64,000 bases of DNA from Actinocrispum wychmicini (GCF_004345645.1 NZ_SLWS01000001.1:186001-250000), one strand, 5' to 3'. Positions 35,772 through 44,431 are shown, counted from the stretch's first letter. Numbers and translations are program-made. The notes: generated by a model from the sequence alone, not told the origin.

Positions 35772-36209
35772 TCAGCCCAGCACGACGAGCATGGCGGGCA
35801 CGACAGACAGCAGGAACACGGCCCAGGAGCTGACAATCCAGGGCGAGGGGGGTGTGCCCCGGCGGGCAGCGAGGCTGCCGCCGACCACTGTGAGCAGGAC
35901 GCCGACCCCCACGGCTAGCAACGGCAGCCACCCCAGTATCCAGTCGAGCGTGCTGAGGCTCGTGCGCCCGCCGTGGGACGCGGCGACGGAGTAGAGCCCC
36001 AGGAGGAGCAGCGACGGCAGGGCGCTGGCCAACATGAGGCCGACCGACAACCAGGCCCCTGGTGCGAGGCGCTTCGCAGGTATATCGGCATTGAAGCCGC
36101 CCACGAAGTCAGCATCGGCACGGGCGGGTCTCGGCATGCGACGGCTGTCCGAGGGACGGCGGCCAGGCGCTCCTGACCGCTCAGCATTCACCACGTCATC
36201 ATCAGTCAC
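35772..36209 (-). CDS. membrane protein, hypothetical (3 TM)
   Basis: 145 aa from GTG 36209 (an ATG at 36245 would add 12 residues). It has three membrane segments (LSVGLMLASALPSLLLLGLY, WLPLLAVGVGVLLTVVGG, WAVFLLSVVPAMLVVLG) after a basic, disordered N-terminus. No family recognised. The 223 bp before it (35549-35771) hold no supported gene. Confidence 0.5.
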   Translation of the reverse strand: MTDDDVVNAERSGAPGRRPSDSRRMPRPARADADFVGGFNADIPAKRLAPGAWLSVGLMLASALPSLLLLGLYSVAASHGGRTSLSTLDWILGWLPLLAVGVGVLLTVVGGSLAARRGTPPSPWIVSSWAVFLLSVVPAMLVVLG

Positions 36210-36245
36210 GGGGGAATCCTGGCCAGCCCACCGCCGCGCCGGCAT

Positions 36246-36669
36246 CCGCGTTTCTACTCATTCCGCTCGGACAAGAGCACAAGACGACGCGCAAGTTGTC
36301 AGTGCCACGCATATCCGCCCGACCACCCCACCCACAGATCCACAATGGACGGCATGGGTCTCATTCAGGACGGTTCGGGCTGGTTCATCCACCACGCCGC
36401 AGGGGCCCTGCCAGGTGATCTCTCGTCGAGCCGGAAACCCTATGTGGAGGCTGTGCCGGCCGGGTGATCAATTCCCGGGATCCGACCGGCACAGCTCTCC
36501 GTGCCACGCTCGACCCGACCGGATGTCGCCCCGACAGTTTCCGGTACGCGTTGTCGCATGGACTTCGACAAAGGGAGAAAGATCGCCGCCCGCGTGGCAG
36601 GCGGGCAATCGCGGTGATTACGAAGCCGGACCGCGTTGTCCGGATCGGCTCACCTGTGGTGGGCGATGA
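36246..36669. other. 424-bp gap, no gene seen
   Basis: No ORF with a credible start, codon bias or homology pattern. It contains a 10-bp dyad GCTGTGCCGG (36450-36459) and CCGGCACAGC (36486-36495) enclosing CGGG/CCCG, which could form a hairpin downstream of the rodlin-like gene. Confidence 0.5.
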
Positions 36670-37212
36670 CTACTTGGTCTTGCCCAGGCCCAGGCCGTTG
36701 CCCAGGACGCCGGTCGAGCCGATCAGGCCACCGGCGCCGTTGCCGCTGGCGTTGTGCGAACCGGCCGAGTCGCCGACCTTGTGCACGTTCACGTTGTCGC
36801 CCGCACCCTTGGCGCCGTGGGTGTTGGAGCCGGCCTGCGAGGAGCCCTGGTTCGAGGTGCAGGAGTCGTCGTTCACGTTGGTGGACACGTTGCCGTTGCT
36901 CAGAACGTTGATGTGCGGCTGCTTGAGCGCCTCGTCGACGTCCACGGCCACCGGCACCAGGCCGACCAGGCTCTGCGCGTTCAGGTCCTCGAGCGGACGG
37001 TTCGCCAGGCAGCCGAAGTTCGGCGAGACGTTCACGTTGTTCAGGGCGTGTACCGGAACGACGCCCGTCTGGTTGATGTTGCCGTCAGTGCTGCGGCCGT
37101 GGCCGTGGTCCGGACGCTCGCCGGCGAAGGCGGTACCCGCGACCCCTGCGAAACCGGCGGCGGCGAGAGCAGCTACGACGACGGCCTTCTTGAACAGCTT
37201 CAAGTTACTCAT
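36670..37212 (-). CDS. rodlin-like secreted protein
   Basis: 180 aa from ATG 37212. A signal peptide runs KAVVVAALAAAGFAGVAGTAFA. The mature part is rich in Asn, Gly and Val with few charges and two isolated Cys (FGCLANRPLEDL and DDSCTSNQGSS). The pattern C-x-LNVQSLV-LVP...INVL recalls Streptomyces rodlins RdlA/RdlB, which form the rodlet layer on aerial hyphae and spores, but this protein is longer, with a C-terminal Gly/Asn-rich repeat (NASGNGAGGLIGSTGVLGNG). I infer a surface-layer role; no chaplin gene is nearby. Confidence 0.62.
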   Translation of the reverse strand: MSNLKLFKKAVVVAALAAAGFAGVAGTAFAGERPDHGHGRSTDGNINQTGVVPVHALNNVNVSPNFGCLANRPLEDLNAQSLVGLVPVAVDVDEALKQPHINVLSNGNVSTNVNDDSCTSNQGSSQAGSNTHGAKGAGDNVNVHKVGDSAGSHNASGNGAGGLIGSTGVLGNGLGLGKTK

Positions 37213-38068
37213 TCCTTTCGACTTGCGGGCCCGGAAATCTGGCTGATGGTCTACTTCGCCCCCAGTGGCGTTTGGGCCCGCTGCACGCAGGACCATACAA
37301 CAGCTCGGCATTAGTCAACGGCTCGAATAACACTATCGGGTGATCGATCCCGCCGCGTTTCCCGCTTTCCGGTGAATGTGCGCGAGCCACGTTCGCCGAC
37401 CCAGAAGTTGGCGGCGGCCTAACTGACATCTCGTCGAGAGCCAGAGAAGTGCCTGTTGTTCAGGGCAGTCTTCGTTGTCGCGACGTTCGGCGCCACGCCC
37501 TTCGGAGCATCCGGCGTCCGGCTGGGCGGAAATTGCCGATCCCCAGTGGTCGATGAACGCGCATCAGGCACCCGAAATCGTTCCAAGTCCACTTTCGCGC
37601 AGGTCAGGATGCATCTTGTGGATATACCGGGCCAATGCGGAGCGCGCTCATCGGAGCCGAGGCCGTGATCGCCGGGGCCGGGTCTGGTCTGCTTGCCAGT
37701 ACTGGGATTCCGGGGCACGGTGGGCGCGGGGCGCGGGTTTGGCCATCCCGGCCAGACTTGTCCAGCGGCTGGTCCGCGTGGCTTCAATGAGACGGTCATG
37801 ACTGGATTCCGCGACACCGTGGTCGGGGTCGACGCCCATCCGCGTGGGCTCGTGGATACTCGCCGGCCTGGCTCAGGCGCAGCGCACATACTCGATTGCG
37901 CCCGCGAACTCGTGCAACGCGAGGGCGGCTACTTCTTCGTCGCATGTCCGCTGTAAGGTAGGGATTTCCAACAGGACATCGTCCATGTGATGATCATCCG
38001 TCAGCCAGGAGCGGCGCACGGTTTTTTGTCGCCGGGCGGTGGGCACGACCGGGTTTGAGTGATTTTGC
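37213..38068. other. 856-bp stretch without a supported gene
   Basis: Several ORFs exist but none has convincing composition. A 37-codon minus-strand ORF (37873-37986, beginning MDDVLLEIPTLQRT and ending in RCA) is the only short candidate and has a weak ribosome site. The region may be decayed accessory DNA. Confidence 0.4.
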
Positions 38069-38097
38069 TCGTCCGGGGTTCGAATCCCGCCGCCTCG
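38069..38097 (+). other. tRNA 3'-end-like fragment
   Basis: TCCGGGGTTCGAATCCCGCC followed by GCCTCGC resembles a tRNA T-arm and acceptor 3' half, but the T-stem has only three pairs and no tRNA body precedes it. It partly resembles the 3' end of tRNA-Ser at 32780-32864. It could be a decayed tRNA or an old attachment site. Confidence 0.35.
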
Positions 38098-38672
38098 CTT
38101 TGGGTGATTGTGTCCGCAGAAGGCGCGGACCCGGTCGCTCGCCATAATGTTTGAGGGAGGCCCCAACCCCCCGAAGTTTGTCGGTCCACCCTCGGTCGTC
38201 GGGTGGCGGCCGTGCGGAGTGTGGTCGGCCGGTCACTTTGAGTACGGGGCGTTACGTTTCCGGACAGTGACCGAAACTTCACCAATTCAGGTCACTTGTG
38301 ACTTGGGACACAAAGGGGCATGCTCAGGGGAAGGGTGGTCCTTCGACCCGCGTCGGAGCCAGGGACCAGCCGGAAAGGGTCAGGTGATGCCGTGGCGAAG
38401 CTGTCAACGCAGGTGGTCGCGCGCCTGCCGCGTCCCCGCGGCTGAGACGACAGCATCGACCCAGCCGTGGCTGTGGGCGGCGTGGTCCGTTCCCATCAGT
38501 GCATCGCACCTGGACGCCGATCGAGTCCTCGGTTGGGACTCCGCGCCGGTCGGGCCTGGGCGTGTGCGGCCACTGACAAGTCCATCCGAAACCCGGGCGC
38601 GCCTGCGGGCGCGTCCGGGCTTTGTCTTGTTGGGCTTTGTATCGTTGGGCCCCACACACCCCCGGAGGCGAC
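38098..38672. other. long leader region of the zinc peptidase gene
   Basis: 575 bp with no supported gene. Near its end a terminator-like hairpin (38592-38619) is followed by a T-rich tract 54 bp before the peptidase start, so a small RNA or a regulated leader may end there. I could not match it to a known riboswitch; ydaO-type and cobalamin consensus elements are not present. Confidence 0.4.
38592..38625 (+). terminator. terminator-like hairpin in leader of the peptidase
   Basis: CCCGGGCGCGCC pairs with GGGCGCGTCCGGG (one G-T pair) around TGC, followed by TTTGTCTTGTTGG. It lies upstream, not downstream, of the peptidase gene, so it ends a shorter transcript. Confidence 0.55.
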
Positions 38673-39584
38673 GTGGAATTCAACGACGACGTGGGGCTCG
38701 ACACGTCCCAGGTGCAGGACTTGCGGTCGGGCGGCGGCGGCATCGGGCCCCGGGTGTTGCTCGGTGGTGGCGGGCTCGGCGTCGTCGGACTGATCATCTA
38801 CTTCGTGATGTCCCAGTTGGGGGGTACGCACGGGAGTCCGGCGTCCGGGCTCGGCGCGGTGGGGTCCGGGCAGCGGGTGGACAACTCGAAGATCGCCCAG
38901 CAGTGCAAGACCGGGCGGGACGCCAACACCAACCACGACTGTGCGCTGGTCGCCACGATCAACTCGATCCAGGGTTACTGGCAGGACCAGTTCGCCCGGT
39001 CCGGCAAGACCTACCGGACCGCGCCGACGAACTTCTTCAACGGCCGGGTCAGCACCGGCTGCGGCGGCGCGACCTCCGACACCGGCCCGTTCTACTGTCC
39101 CGCCGACTCCCAGGTGTATGTGGACCTTTCGTTCTTCAACGAGTTGCGGTCCCGGTTCGGCGCGCAGGGTGGGCCGTTCGTCGAGGCGTACGTCCTGGCC
39201 CACGAGTACGGCCACCACGTGCAGAACCTGCTCGGCACGTCAGGCAAGGTGAAGTCGCGCTCCGGTCCGACGTCCGACTCGGTCCGGCTGGAGCTGCAGG
39301 CCGACTGCTACGCCGGGGTGTGGGCCAAACAAGCGACCACCACACCGACCGCGAACGGCCAGCCGCTGATCAAGAACATCACCGACGACGACATCAAACG
39401 CGCCCTGGACACCGCGGCCCGGATCGGCGACGACTTCATCCAGACCAAACTCGGCAACGGCCAGGTCGACACGTCCAAGTTCACGCACGGCAGTTCCGCG
39501 CAGCGGGAGAGGTGGTTCACCACCGGCATCAAGTCCGGCAACCCCGCGAACTGCGACACTTTCGGCACCAACAACCTCGGTTAG
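38673..39584 (+). CDS. neutral zinc metallopeptidase (YpfJ/KPN_02809 family)
   Basis: 303 aa from GTG 38673 behind CCGGAGGCG. It opens with a short acidic N-terminus and one TM helix (VLLGGGGLGVVGLIIYFVM). The zinc motif is VLAHEYGHHVQNLLG with the downstream ELQADCYAGVWA Glu ligand, and FFNGRVSTGCGGATSDTGPF is the family's Cys-containing signature. It is probably a membrane-anchored peptidase facing outwards; its substrate is unknown. It ends at the hairpin 39592-39622. Confidence 0.9.
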   Translation: MEFNDDVGLDTSQVQDLRSGGGGIGPRVLLGGGGLGVVGLIIYFVMSQLGGTHGSPASGLGAVGSGQRVDNSKIAQQCKTGRDANTNHDCALVATINSIQGYWQDQFARSGKTYRTAPTNFFNGRVSTGCGGATSDTGPFYCPADSQVYVDLSFFNELRSRFGAQGGPFVEAYVLAHEYGHHVQNLLGTSGKVKSRSGPTSDSVRLELQADCYAGVWAKQATTTPTANGQPLIKNITDDDIKRALDTAARIGDDFIQTKLGNGQVDTSKFTHGSSAQRERWFTTGIKSGNPANCDTFGTNNLG

Positions 39585-39591
39585 CATGCTG

Positions 39592-39622
39592 CCTCGGCCC
39601 GGCGACCGCAGCCGGGCCGAGG
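39592..39622 (+). terminator. hairpin after the zinc peptidase gene
   Basis: CCTCGGCCCGGC pairs exactly with GCCGGGCCGAGG around a 7-nt loop; no T-run. Confidence 0.65.
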
Positions 39623-39627
39623 AGCCC

Positions 39628-40041
39628 ATGCCCACCGCACTGATCACCGGTATCTCCGGTCAAGACGGCGCGTACCGCCGCACCAGTTCGGTCAACTTCT
39701 GGCGGATCGCCGGGGTGGGGCGCTGAACCTGCTTGAGGCGATGCGGATCGTACGGCCAGGGGCCCGGTTCTACATCCCCAAGGTGGTCGACCACTTCCGG
39801 CGCGGCGAACGCGAGATCGAACTGGGCAACACCGGGGTGTGGCGGGACTTCGGCGACGTCCGGTCGGTGGCCCGGTACTACCGCCGGCTACCGGATCGAG
39901 GTCCGGGTGAACCCGGCGTTCGTGCGGGCGAACGAGGTGATCCGGCTGGTCGGCAGCCGGGACCGGCTCGTCGCCACGCTGGGCGACGAGCCGCCGATTC
40001 CGCTTGAGGACACCCTCGCCTGGATGTTCACGGCGCGCTGA
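39628..40041 (+). pseudogene. gmd: decayed GDP-mannose 4,6-dehydratase (gmd) remnant
   Basis: Three fragments in three frames match Gmd in order. First, 39628-39726: [16 protein letters not shown], the Rossmann start, then a premature stop. Second, from about 39723: [10 protein letters not shown] and [22 protein letters not shown]. Third, to 40041: [20 protein letters not shown] and TLAWMFTAR, the C-terminus. An intact Gmd has about 320-340 residues, so most of the core is deleted and frameshifts separate the remains. It cannot encode an active enzyme. Confidence 0.8.
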
Positions 40042-40663
40042 CCAGCAGCGGCAGGCTGTCGTCCAGCCCGCGCACCTCGACCGTCCACGAAGGACGGAAC
40101 GCGGCGAACCGGGACGCGGTGAGCGCGAGTCGCACCGACGTCGCGGCCTTTCCCCGGCGTGCCAACGTCATCGTGCCGTCGGGTACGTAACCGAGCTTGC
40201 GGCTCACCGCGTTCGACGCCGCGTTGTCCTCGAAGGCGTCCGACATCAGCCGGGTCGCGCCCAGGTGGTCGAAGGCGAACATCGCGACCGCCGCGCGCAT
40301 CTCCGTGCCGTAGCCCTTGCCTTGGTGCCGCGCGCCCAGCCAGGACCCGGTCGTCACCTCACGCGTCACTGCGAAGTCGGTGGCCTCCGCGCCTTGCGTG
40401 CCGATCACGCGCCCGTCCAGGCGGACCAGGAAGTTGATCCGCCAGTTCGCTGGCTTGACCCCGGCCCGGGCGGACCAGTGGTATTGCAGCCATTCGTGTT
40501 CCGGGTTGTCGGTCCAGGGCACGGTGAACGGCATGTAGTCCGGTGGGTGCACGCCGAGTCGCGCCTCCGCCACGAGTTCGAACAGGCCCGGGTCGTCGTC
40601 CGGACGCAGTTCGAGGCGCGGGGTGCGCAGGACCAGGTGTCGCAGTGGCCAGGGATCCGCCAT
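40028..40663 (-). CDS. GNAT-family N-acetyltransferase (RimJ/RimL-like)
   Basis: 211 aa from ATG 40663. The fold shows in LVLRTPRLELRPDDD at the start, RVIGTQGAEATDFAVTREVT, the acetyl-CoA loop WLGARHQGKGYGTEMRAAVA and SDAFEDNAASNAVSRKLGY. It belongs to the RimJ/RimL-type acetyltransferases acting on protein N-termini or small amines. It overlaps the end of the gmd remnant and is divergent from the quinone oxidoreductase. Confidence 0.88.
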   Translation of the reverse strand: MADPWPLRHLVLRTPRLELRPDDDPGLFELVAEARLGVHPPDYMPFTVPWTDNPEHEWLQYHWSARAGVKPANWRINFLVRLDGRVIGTQGAEATDFAVTREVTTGSWLGARHQGKGYGTEMRAAVAMFAFDHLGATRLMSDAFEDNAASNAVSRKLGYVPDGTMTLARRGKAATSVRLALTASRFAAFRPSWTVEVRGLDDSLPLLVSAP

Positions 40664-40717
40664 GTCGAGATGGTCCCCGGTCCGCGCACGCGACGCGACC
40701 GGATTACCTTGAGCGAC

Positions 40718-41695
40718 GTGTATGCGATCGTGGCCCGGGAGCCGGGTGGACCTGAAGTACTGGAATGGACCGAGGTGCCGGACCCCGAGCCGGGGCCGGG
40801 CGAGGTGCTGATCGACGTCGCCGCGAGCGCGGTGAACCGGGCAGACCTGTTGCAGCGTCAGGGTTTCTACCCGCCGCCGCCGGGTGCGTCGGACATCATC
40901 GGCCTGGAGTGCTCCGGCACGATCGCGAAACTCGGCGAAGGCGTCACCGGCTGGCAGGTCGGCGCCGAGGTCTGCGCGCTGCTCGCCGGCGGCGGATACG
41001 GCCAGCGGGTCGTTGTGCCCGCGGTGCAGGTCCTGCCGTTGCCTGACGGGGTCGACCTGGTCGCCGCCGCGTCGATCCCCGAGGTGGCGTGCACGGTGTG
41101 GTCGAACGTGGTGATGCACGGCCGCCTCGAAGCGGGCCAGGTTCTGCTGGTGCACGGCGGCGCCGGCGGCATCGGCACCCACGCCATCCAGGTCGGCAAG
41201 GCACTCGGCGCGACCGTCGCGGTGACCGCGGGCTCGCGGGACCGGCTCGACCGCTGCGCCGAACTGGGCGCGGACGTCACGATCAACTACCGGGACCAGG
41301 ATTTCGTCGAGGTACTGGGAAGCCGCGGCGCGGACGTCATCCTCGACAACATGGGAGCGTCCTATTTGGACCGAAACCTCAACGCCCTCGCCATGGACGG
41401 CCATCTGCTGGTGATCGGGTTCCAAGGTGGCCGCAAGGCCGAGATGGACATGGGCAAGTTGCTGTTCAAGCGCGGCAGCCTCACCGCGCTGAGCCTGCGG
41501 TTCCGGCCGGTCGAAGGACGGGCGAGCAAGGCGGACGTGGTCGCGGCCGTCCGCGCCGGCCTGTGGCCGATGTTCGCCAAGGGCGAGGTCAAACCGATCG
41601 TGCACACCGTCATGCCGATGAGTGCCGCCGCCGACGCCCACCGCGCGCTGGAAAGCGGCGGCGAGGTCTTCGGCAAGATCGTCCTCACGTCCTGA
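40718..41695 (+). CDS. NADPH:quinone oxidoreductase, zinc-independent MDR
   Basis: 325 aa from GTG 40718. N-terminal catalytic domain with VNRADLLQRQGFYPPPPG and IIGLECSGTI; nucleotide-binding VLLVHGGAGGIGTHAIQV followed by AVTAGSRDRLDRCAELGAD. It reduces quinones or enones with NADPH. Its counterpart in M. tuberculosis is Rv3777, at the start of the same conserved block. Confidence 0.9.
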   Translation: MYAIVAREPGGPEVLEWTEVPDPEPGPGEVLIDVAASAVNRADLLQRQGFYPPPPGASDIIGLECSGTIAKLGEGVTGWQVGAEVCALLAGGGYGQRVVVPAVQVLPLPDGVDLVAAASIPEVACTVWSNVVMHGRLEAGQVLLVHGGAGGIGTHAIQVGKALGATVAVTAGSRDRLDRCAELGADVTINYRDQDFVEVLGSRGADVILDNMGASYLDRNLNALAMDGHLLVIGFQGGRKAEMDMGKLLFKRGSLTALSLRFRPVEGRASKADVVAAVRAGLWPMFAKGEVKPIVHTVMPMSAAADAHRALESGGEVFGKIVLTS

Positions 41696-42887
41696 TGTCG
41701 GCCACCGCGTCGACGAGCTGGTCCACCTCGCCCGAAGTGGTGTAGTGGGCCAGCCCGACGCGGACCGCGCCGCCCACCTCGCTCACGCCGAGCGCGGCGA
41801 AGACACCGCTGGGCACGTCGTCGGCGAACGCGCAGATGCCCCGCTCGGCCAGTGCCACGATCGCGTCCGCCGCCTTCACGTCCGCGATGGTGAACGCCAG
41901 CACCGGGATCCGGCGCATCGCGTCGCCGATCACCATCACGTTCCGGATCGCCCGCAGCTCCGAGATCAGCTTGGCCAGCAGCCCCGCCTGGTACGACTTG
42001 GCCGACGACAACGACGTCTCCAGGCGCTCCCGCCGGGTGCCGGACGCGGCGTCGTCCAGCGAACCCAGGTAGTCCACGGACGCCACCAGGCCGGCCAGCA
42101 TCGGGTACGCGTGCGGCCCTAATTCCAGGCGTTCCGGTCCGCGTGTCCCCGGGTCCAGCGCGGACGCGGGCAGCCGGTCGAGCAGGTCCGGGTCGGCGAA
42201 CACGAGCGCGCCGACCGCCGGCCCGCCCCACGCGGACGCCGACACGGCGATGATGTCCGCGCCAAGGGCACGCATGTCCATGGGCATGAACGGGGCCGCG
42301 TAGGACGCGTCGACCACCATCAGCGCGCCCGTCTTGTGCGCGATCTCCGCGATCTTCGGCACGTCCGGCCGGGTGCCGACCGCGCCGGAGGCAGCTGTGA
42401 CCGCGACCACCTTGGTGCGCCGGGACATCAGGCTGTCGTACTGCCACGCCGGCAGCTCACAGGTCTCGATGTCGATCTCGCCCCAGCGGATCGCCGCCCC
42501 CGGCCGTTGGGCCGCGCGCAGCCATGGCGCGATGTTGGCCTGGTGGTCCAGCCGGGACACCGCGACCTCGTCACCGATCAGCCACTCGCTGCCCAGCGCC
42601 TCGGCCAGCCGCTGCAGCAGGACGGGCACGTTCGGGCCGAGCACCACGCCGGCCGGCTCTCCGCCGACGAGGTCGGCCACGGCCCGCCGGGCCGCCTCCA
42701 CGATGGCCTCGGCCCGCTGCGACGCCGGGAAGGCACCACCGGGCCCGGACACCGGCGCGCGCATGGCCGTGGCGACCGCCGTGGCGACCTGTTCGGGCAC
42801 CTGCATGCCGGCTGACGCGTCCAAATGAATCCAGCCGTCACCCAACGCGGGGAACAGCCCACGAATCCGAGCGACGTCGAACGCCAT
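41685..42887 (-). CDS. class V aminotransferase-like protein lacking the PLP lysine
   Basis: 400 aa from ATG 42887. The fold of cysteine-desulfurase-like proteins shows in IHLDASAGMQVPEQVATAV, VSRLDHQANIAPWLRAA and LMVVDASYAAPFMPMDM. Where the family has a Schiff-base Lys before Gly-Pro (HKxxGP), this protein has ASAWGGP, with Ala219 at the Lys position. It is syntenic with Rv3778c. It is probably not a normal PLP aminotransferase; it may bind PLP weakly or have another role. It overlaps the quinone oxidoreductase gene end by 11 bp. Confidence 0.82.
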   Translation of the reverse strand: MAFDVARIRGLFPALGDGWIHLDASAGMQVPEQVATAVATAMRAPVSGPGGAFPASQRAEAIVEAARRAVADLVGGEPAGVVLGPNVPVLLQRLAEALGSEWLIGDEVAVSRLDHQANIAPWLRAAQRPGAAIRWGEIDIETCELPAWQYDSLMSRRTKVVAVTAASGAVGTRPDVPKIAEIAHKTGALMVVDASYAAPFMPMDMRALGADIIAVSASAWGGPAVGALVFADPDLLDRLPASALDPGTRGPERLELGPHAYPMLAGLVASVDYLGSLDDAASGTRRERLETSLSSAKSYQAGLLAKLISELRAIRNVMVIGDAMRRIPVLAFTIADVKAADAIVALAERGICAFADDVPSGVFAALGVSEVGGAVRVGLAHYTTSGEVDQLVDAVADIRT

Positions 42888-42989
42888 GGCCACACCGTAC
42901 GGAGCCGGCCAAGTGCGGTGACCAGTACCCTCGGGTATGTGGACTTGTGGGGGAACGTGCTGGCGACGAATCCGAGCGGGATGGGACAT

Positions 42990-43541
42990 ATGAACGACCA
43001 CGCCACCAACGGCGCCCAGGCTGACGACAACACCCACCATGTGGTGGTGGTCGGACCGGACGGCCAGCCGCTGGGCGCGGCCAGGATCCCGGACGGCGAC
43101 GACCGGCCCGGCGAGCAGATCGGCGACATGGTGGAGCAGCCCGCCAAGGTGATGCGGATCGGCACCATGATCAAGCAGCTGCTCGAGGAGGTCCGCCAGG
43201 CGCCGTTGGACGACGCCAGCCGAACCCGGCTGCGGGAGATCCACCAGTCCTCGATCAAGGAGCTGCAGGAGGGTCTCGCGCCCGAGCTGCGCGAGGAGCT
43301 GGACCGGCTGACCCTGCCGTTCACCGCGGACTCGGTGCCGTCCGACGCCGAGCTGCGGGTCGCCCAGGCCCAGCTGGTCGGCTGGCTGGAGGGCCTGTTC
43401 GCGGGCATCCAGACCGCGCTGTTCGCCCAGCAGATGTCCGCACGTGTCCAGCTCGAGCAGATCCGCCGCGGCGCCCTCCCACCCGGCCTCGGCGGCCAGC
43501 AGGAGGCCGGTCACGGCCGTGAGACCGGGCAGTATTTGTGA
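42990..43541 (+). CDS. bpa: bacterial proteasome activator Bpa
   Basis: 183 aa from ATG 42990 (ATG 42981 in frame is possible). It has a disordered N-terminus, a helical core (RIGTMIKQLLEEVRQAPLDD, GLFAGIQTALFAQQMSAR) that forms a 12-mer ring in homologues, and a C-terminus ending GQYL, the tail that opens the 20S proteasome gate. It matches Rv3780. It feeds unfolded proteins to the proteasome without ATP. The proteasome genes are not in the window. Its 3' end is repeated downstream (see 43494-43750). Confidence 0.92.
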   Translation: MNDHATNGAQADDNTHHVVVVGPDGQPLGAARIPDGDDRPGEQIGDMVEQPAKVMRIGTMIKQLLEEVRQAPLDDASRTRLREIHQSSIKELQEGLAPELREELDRLTLPFTADSVPSDAELRVAQAQLVGWLEGLFAGIQTALFAQQMSARVQLEQIRRGALPPGLGGQQEAGHGRETGQYL

Positions 43542-43750
43542 CTTGGTCGCGCCGGTCGTTTGCGCCACGCAACACGCCCGACATCGCCCCGAGCACAGCG
43601 ACGACCAGCCCCGAGCGGAGATGTCGGTCGCGTGGGGCGGGGTGGAAACGACCGGCTTGGGCGACCAAGTCCGTCCGAGCGGAGCGAGGACAATCGAACA
43701 CAGCGGCCAGCAGGAAGGTGGCCACGGCCGTGAGACCGGGCAGTATTTGT
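43494..43750 (+). repeat. direct repeat of the bpa 3' end flanking a 132-bp imperfect palindrome
   Basis: The last 46 bp of the bpa coding tail (43494-43539) recur at 43705-43750 with 42 identities, including 28 consecutive bases ending GGGCAGTATTTGT, and the second copy again reads ...ETGQYL then TAG. Between them lies an imperfect palindrome: GACTTGGTCGC (from 43540) and GCCGGTCGTTT are matched by the complement at 43646-43671 with a 4-nt insertion, and inner arms CCGACATC/GATGTCGG also pair. It looks like a small mobile or REP-like element that duplicated its flank. Confidence 0.7.
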
Positions 43751-43773
43751 AGCGCTGACAACCTTCACCCCTG

Positions 43774-44352
43774 GTGAGACGTCTGCCTGTTGTGCGGGGA
43801 TGGATCCGAATAGCGCTGGTTGCCGGGGTTGTCGTGGTGCTCGGGGGCGGTGTGGCCGGCCTGTGGCTGAGCAGGGTCATCGGCTACGAGCCGGTGGCCG
43901 GCCAGGCGACCTTCCAGATCGAGGGTGTGGTCGGCCCAGACACCGGGGCGCAGTGCCCGGTGGACAAGCGGTACGTCGACGAGCAGCCGACCGGGCTGCG
44001 CGACGACGTGCTGGCGGCGTACACCAGCCTGCGGGCGAAGGCGACGGCCGAGAAGGTCACGATGTGCCTGCAGGACGGCAAACGCAGCTCCCGCCAGCAG
44101 CAGGCCCAGTTCGACGACTACGTGAAACGGTTCGGCAGCCGGGAGCTGGCCCGCAACTACGCCTTGCCGCCGGAGGAGTCCAACCACGTCAAGGGCGTCG
44201 CCGTGGACATCCAGCCGCTGTCCGCGGCCGGGTGGGTGGAGCGGAGCGCCGGCAAGTACGGCTGGTGCCGTCGTTACGAGAACGAGCCATGGCATTTCGA
44301 ATACAGCCCGGACTACGCCAAGGGCTGCCCGACGCTGCTACCGCATGCGTGA
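43774..44352 (+). CDS. VanY-type D-Ala-D-Ala carboxypeptidase
   Basis: 192 aa from GTG 43774. An N-terminal membrane anchor (RIALVAGVVVVLGGGVAGLW) precedes a VanY/M15 domain with the zinc motifs ESNHVKGVAVDI (His and Asp) and NEPWHFEY (Glu and His). It trims the terminal D-Ala of peptidoglycan stems outside the membrane. The stop codon is just before the wzm leader. Confidence 0.88.
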   Translation: MRRLPVVRGWIRIALVAGVVVVLGGGVAGLWLSRVIGYEPVAGQATFQIEGVVGPDTGAQCPVDKRYVDEQPTGLRDDVLAAYTSLRAKATAEKVTMCLQDGKRSSRQQQAQFDDYVKRFGSRELARNYALPPEESNHVKGVAVDIQPLSAAGWVERSAGKYGWCRRYENEPWHFEYSPDYAKGCPTLLPHA

Positions 44353-44431
44353 GCGACCTATCATTCCTGCTCATGCTCAGCACACGACCGGTCACCAAGG
44401 GGTCAACCGGCCGCCGGTACTCTCATCGACT

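Noticed and set aside
36464..37246. 260-aa plus-strand ORF over the rodlin-like gene
   Set aside because: It is the complement of the rodlin-like gene plus flank; its proline/arginine composition is that of a shadow frame.
37873..37986. 37-codon minus-strand ORF ending in RCA, considered as a RiPP precursor
   Set aside because: Weak ribosome site, no modification enzyme nearby and it sits in a gene-poor, apparently decayed stretch.
38069..38097. Full tRNA gene
   Set aside because: Only three T-stem pairs, no D- or anticodon arm; kept only as a tRNA-like fragment.
38098..38672. Riboswitch (ydaO-type, cobalamin) upstream of the zinc peptidase
   Set aside because: The conserved core elements of these riboswitches are not present.
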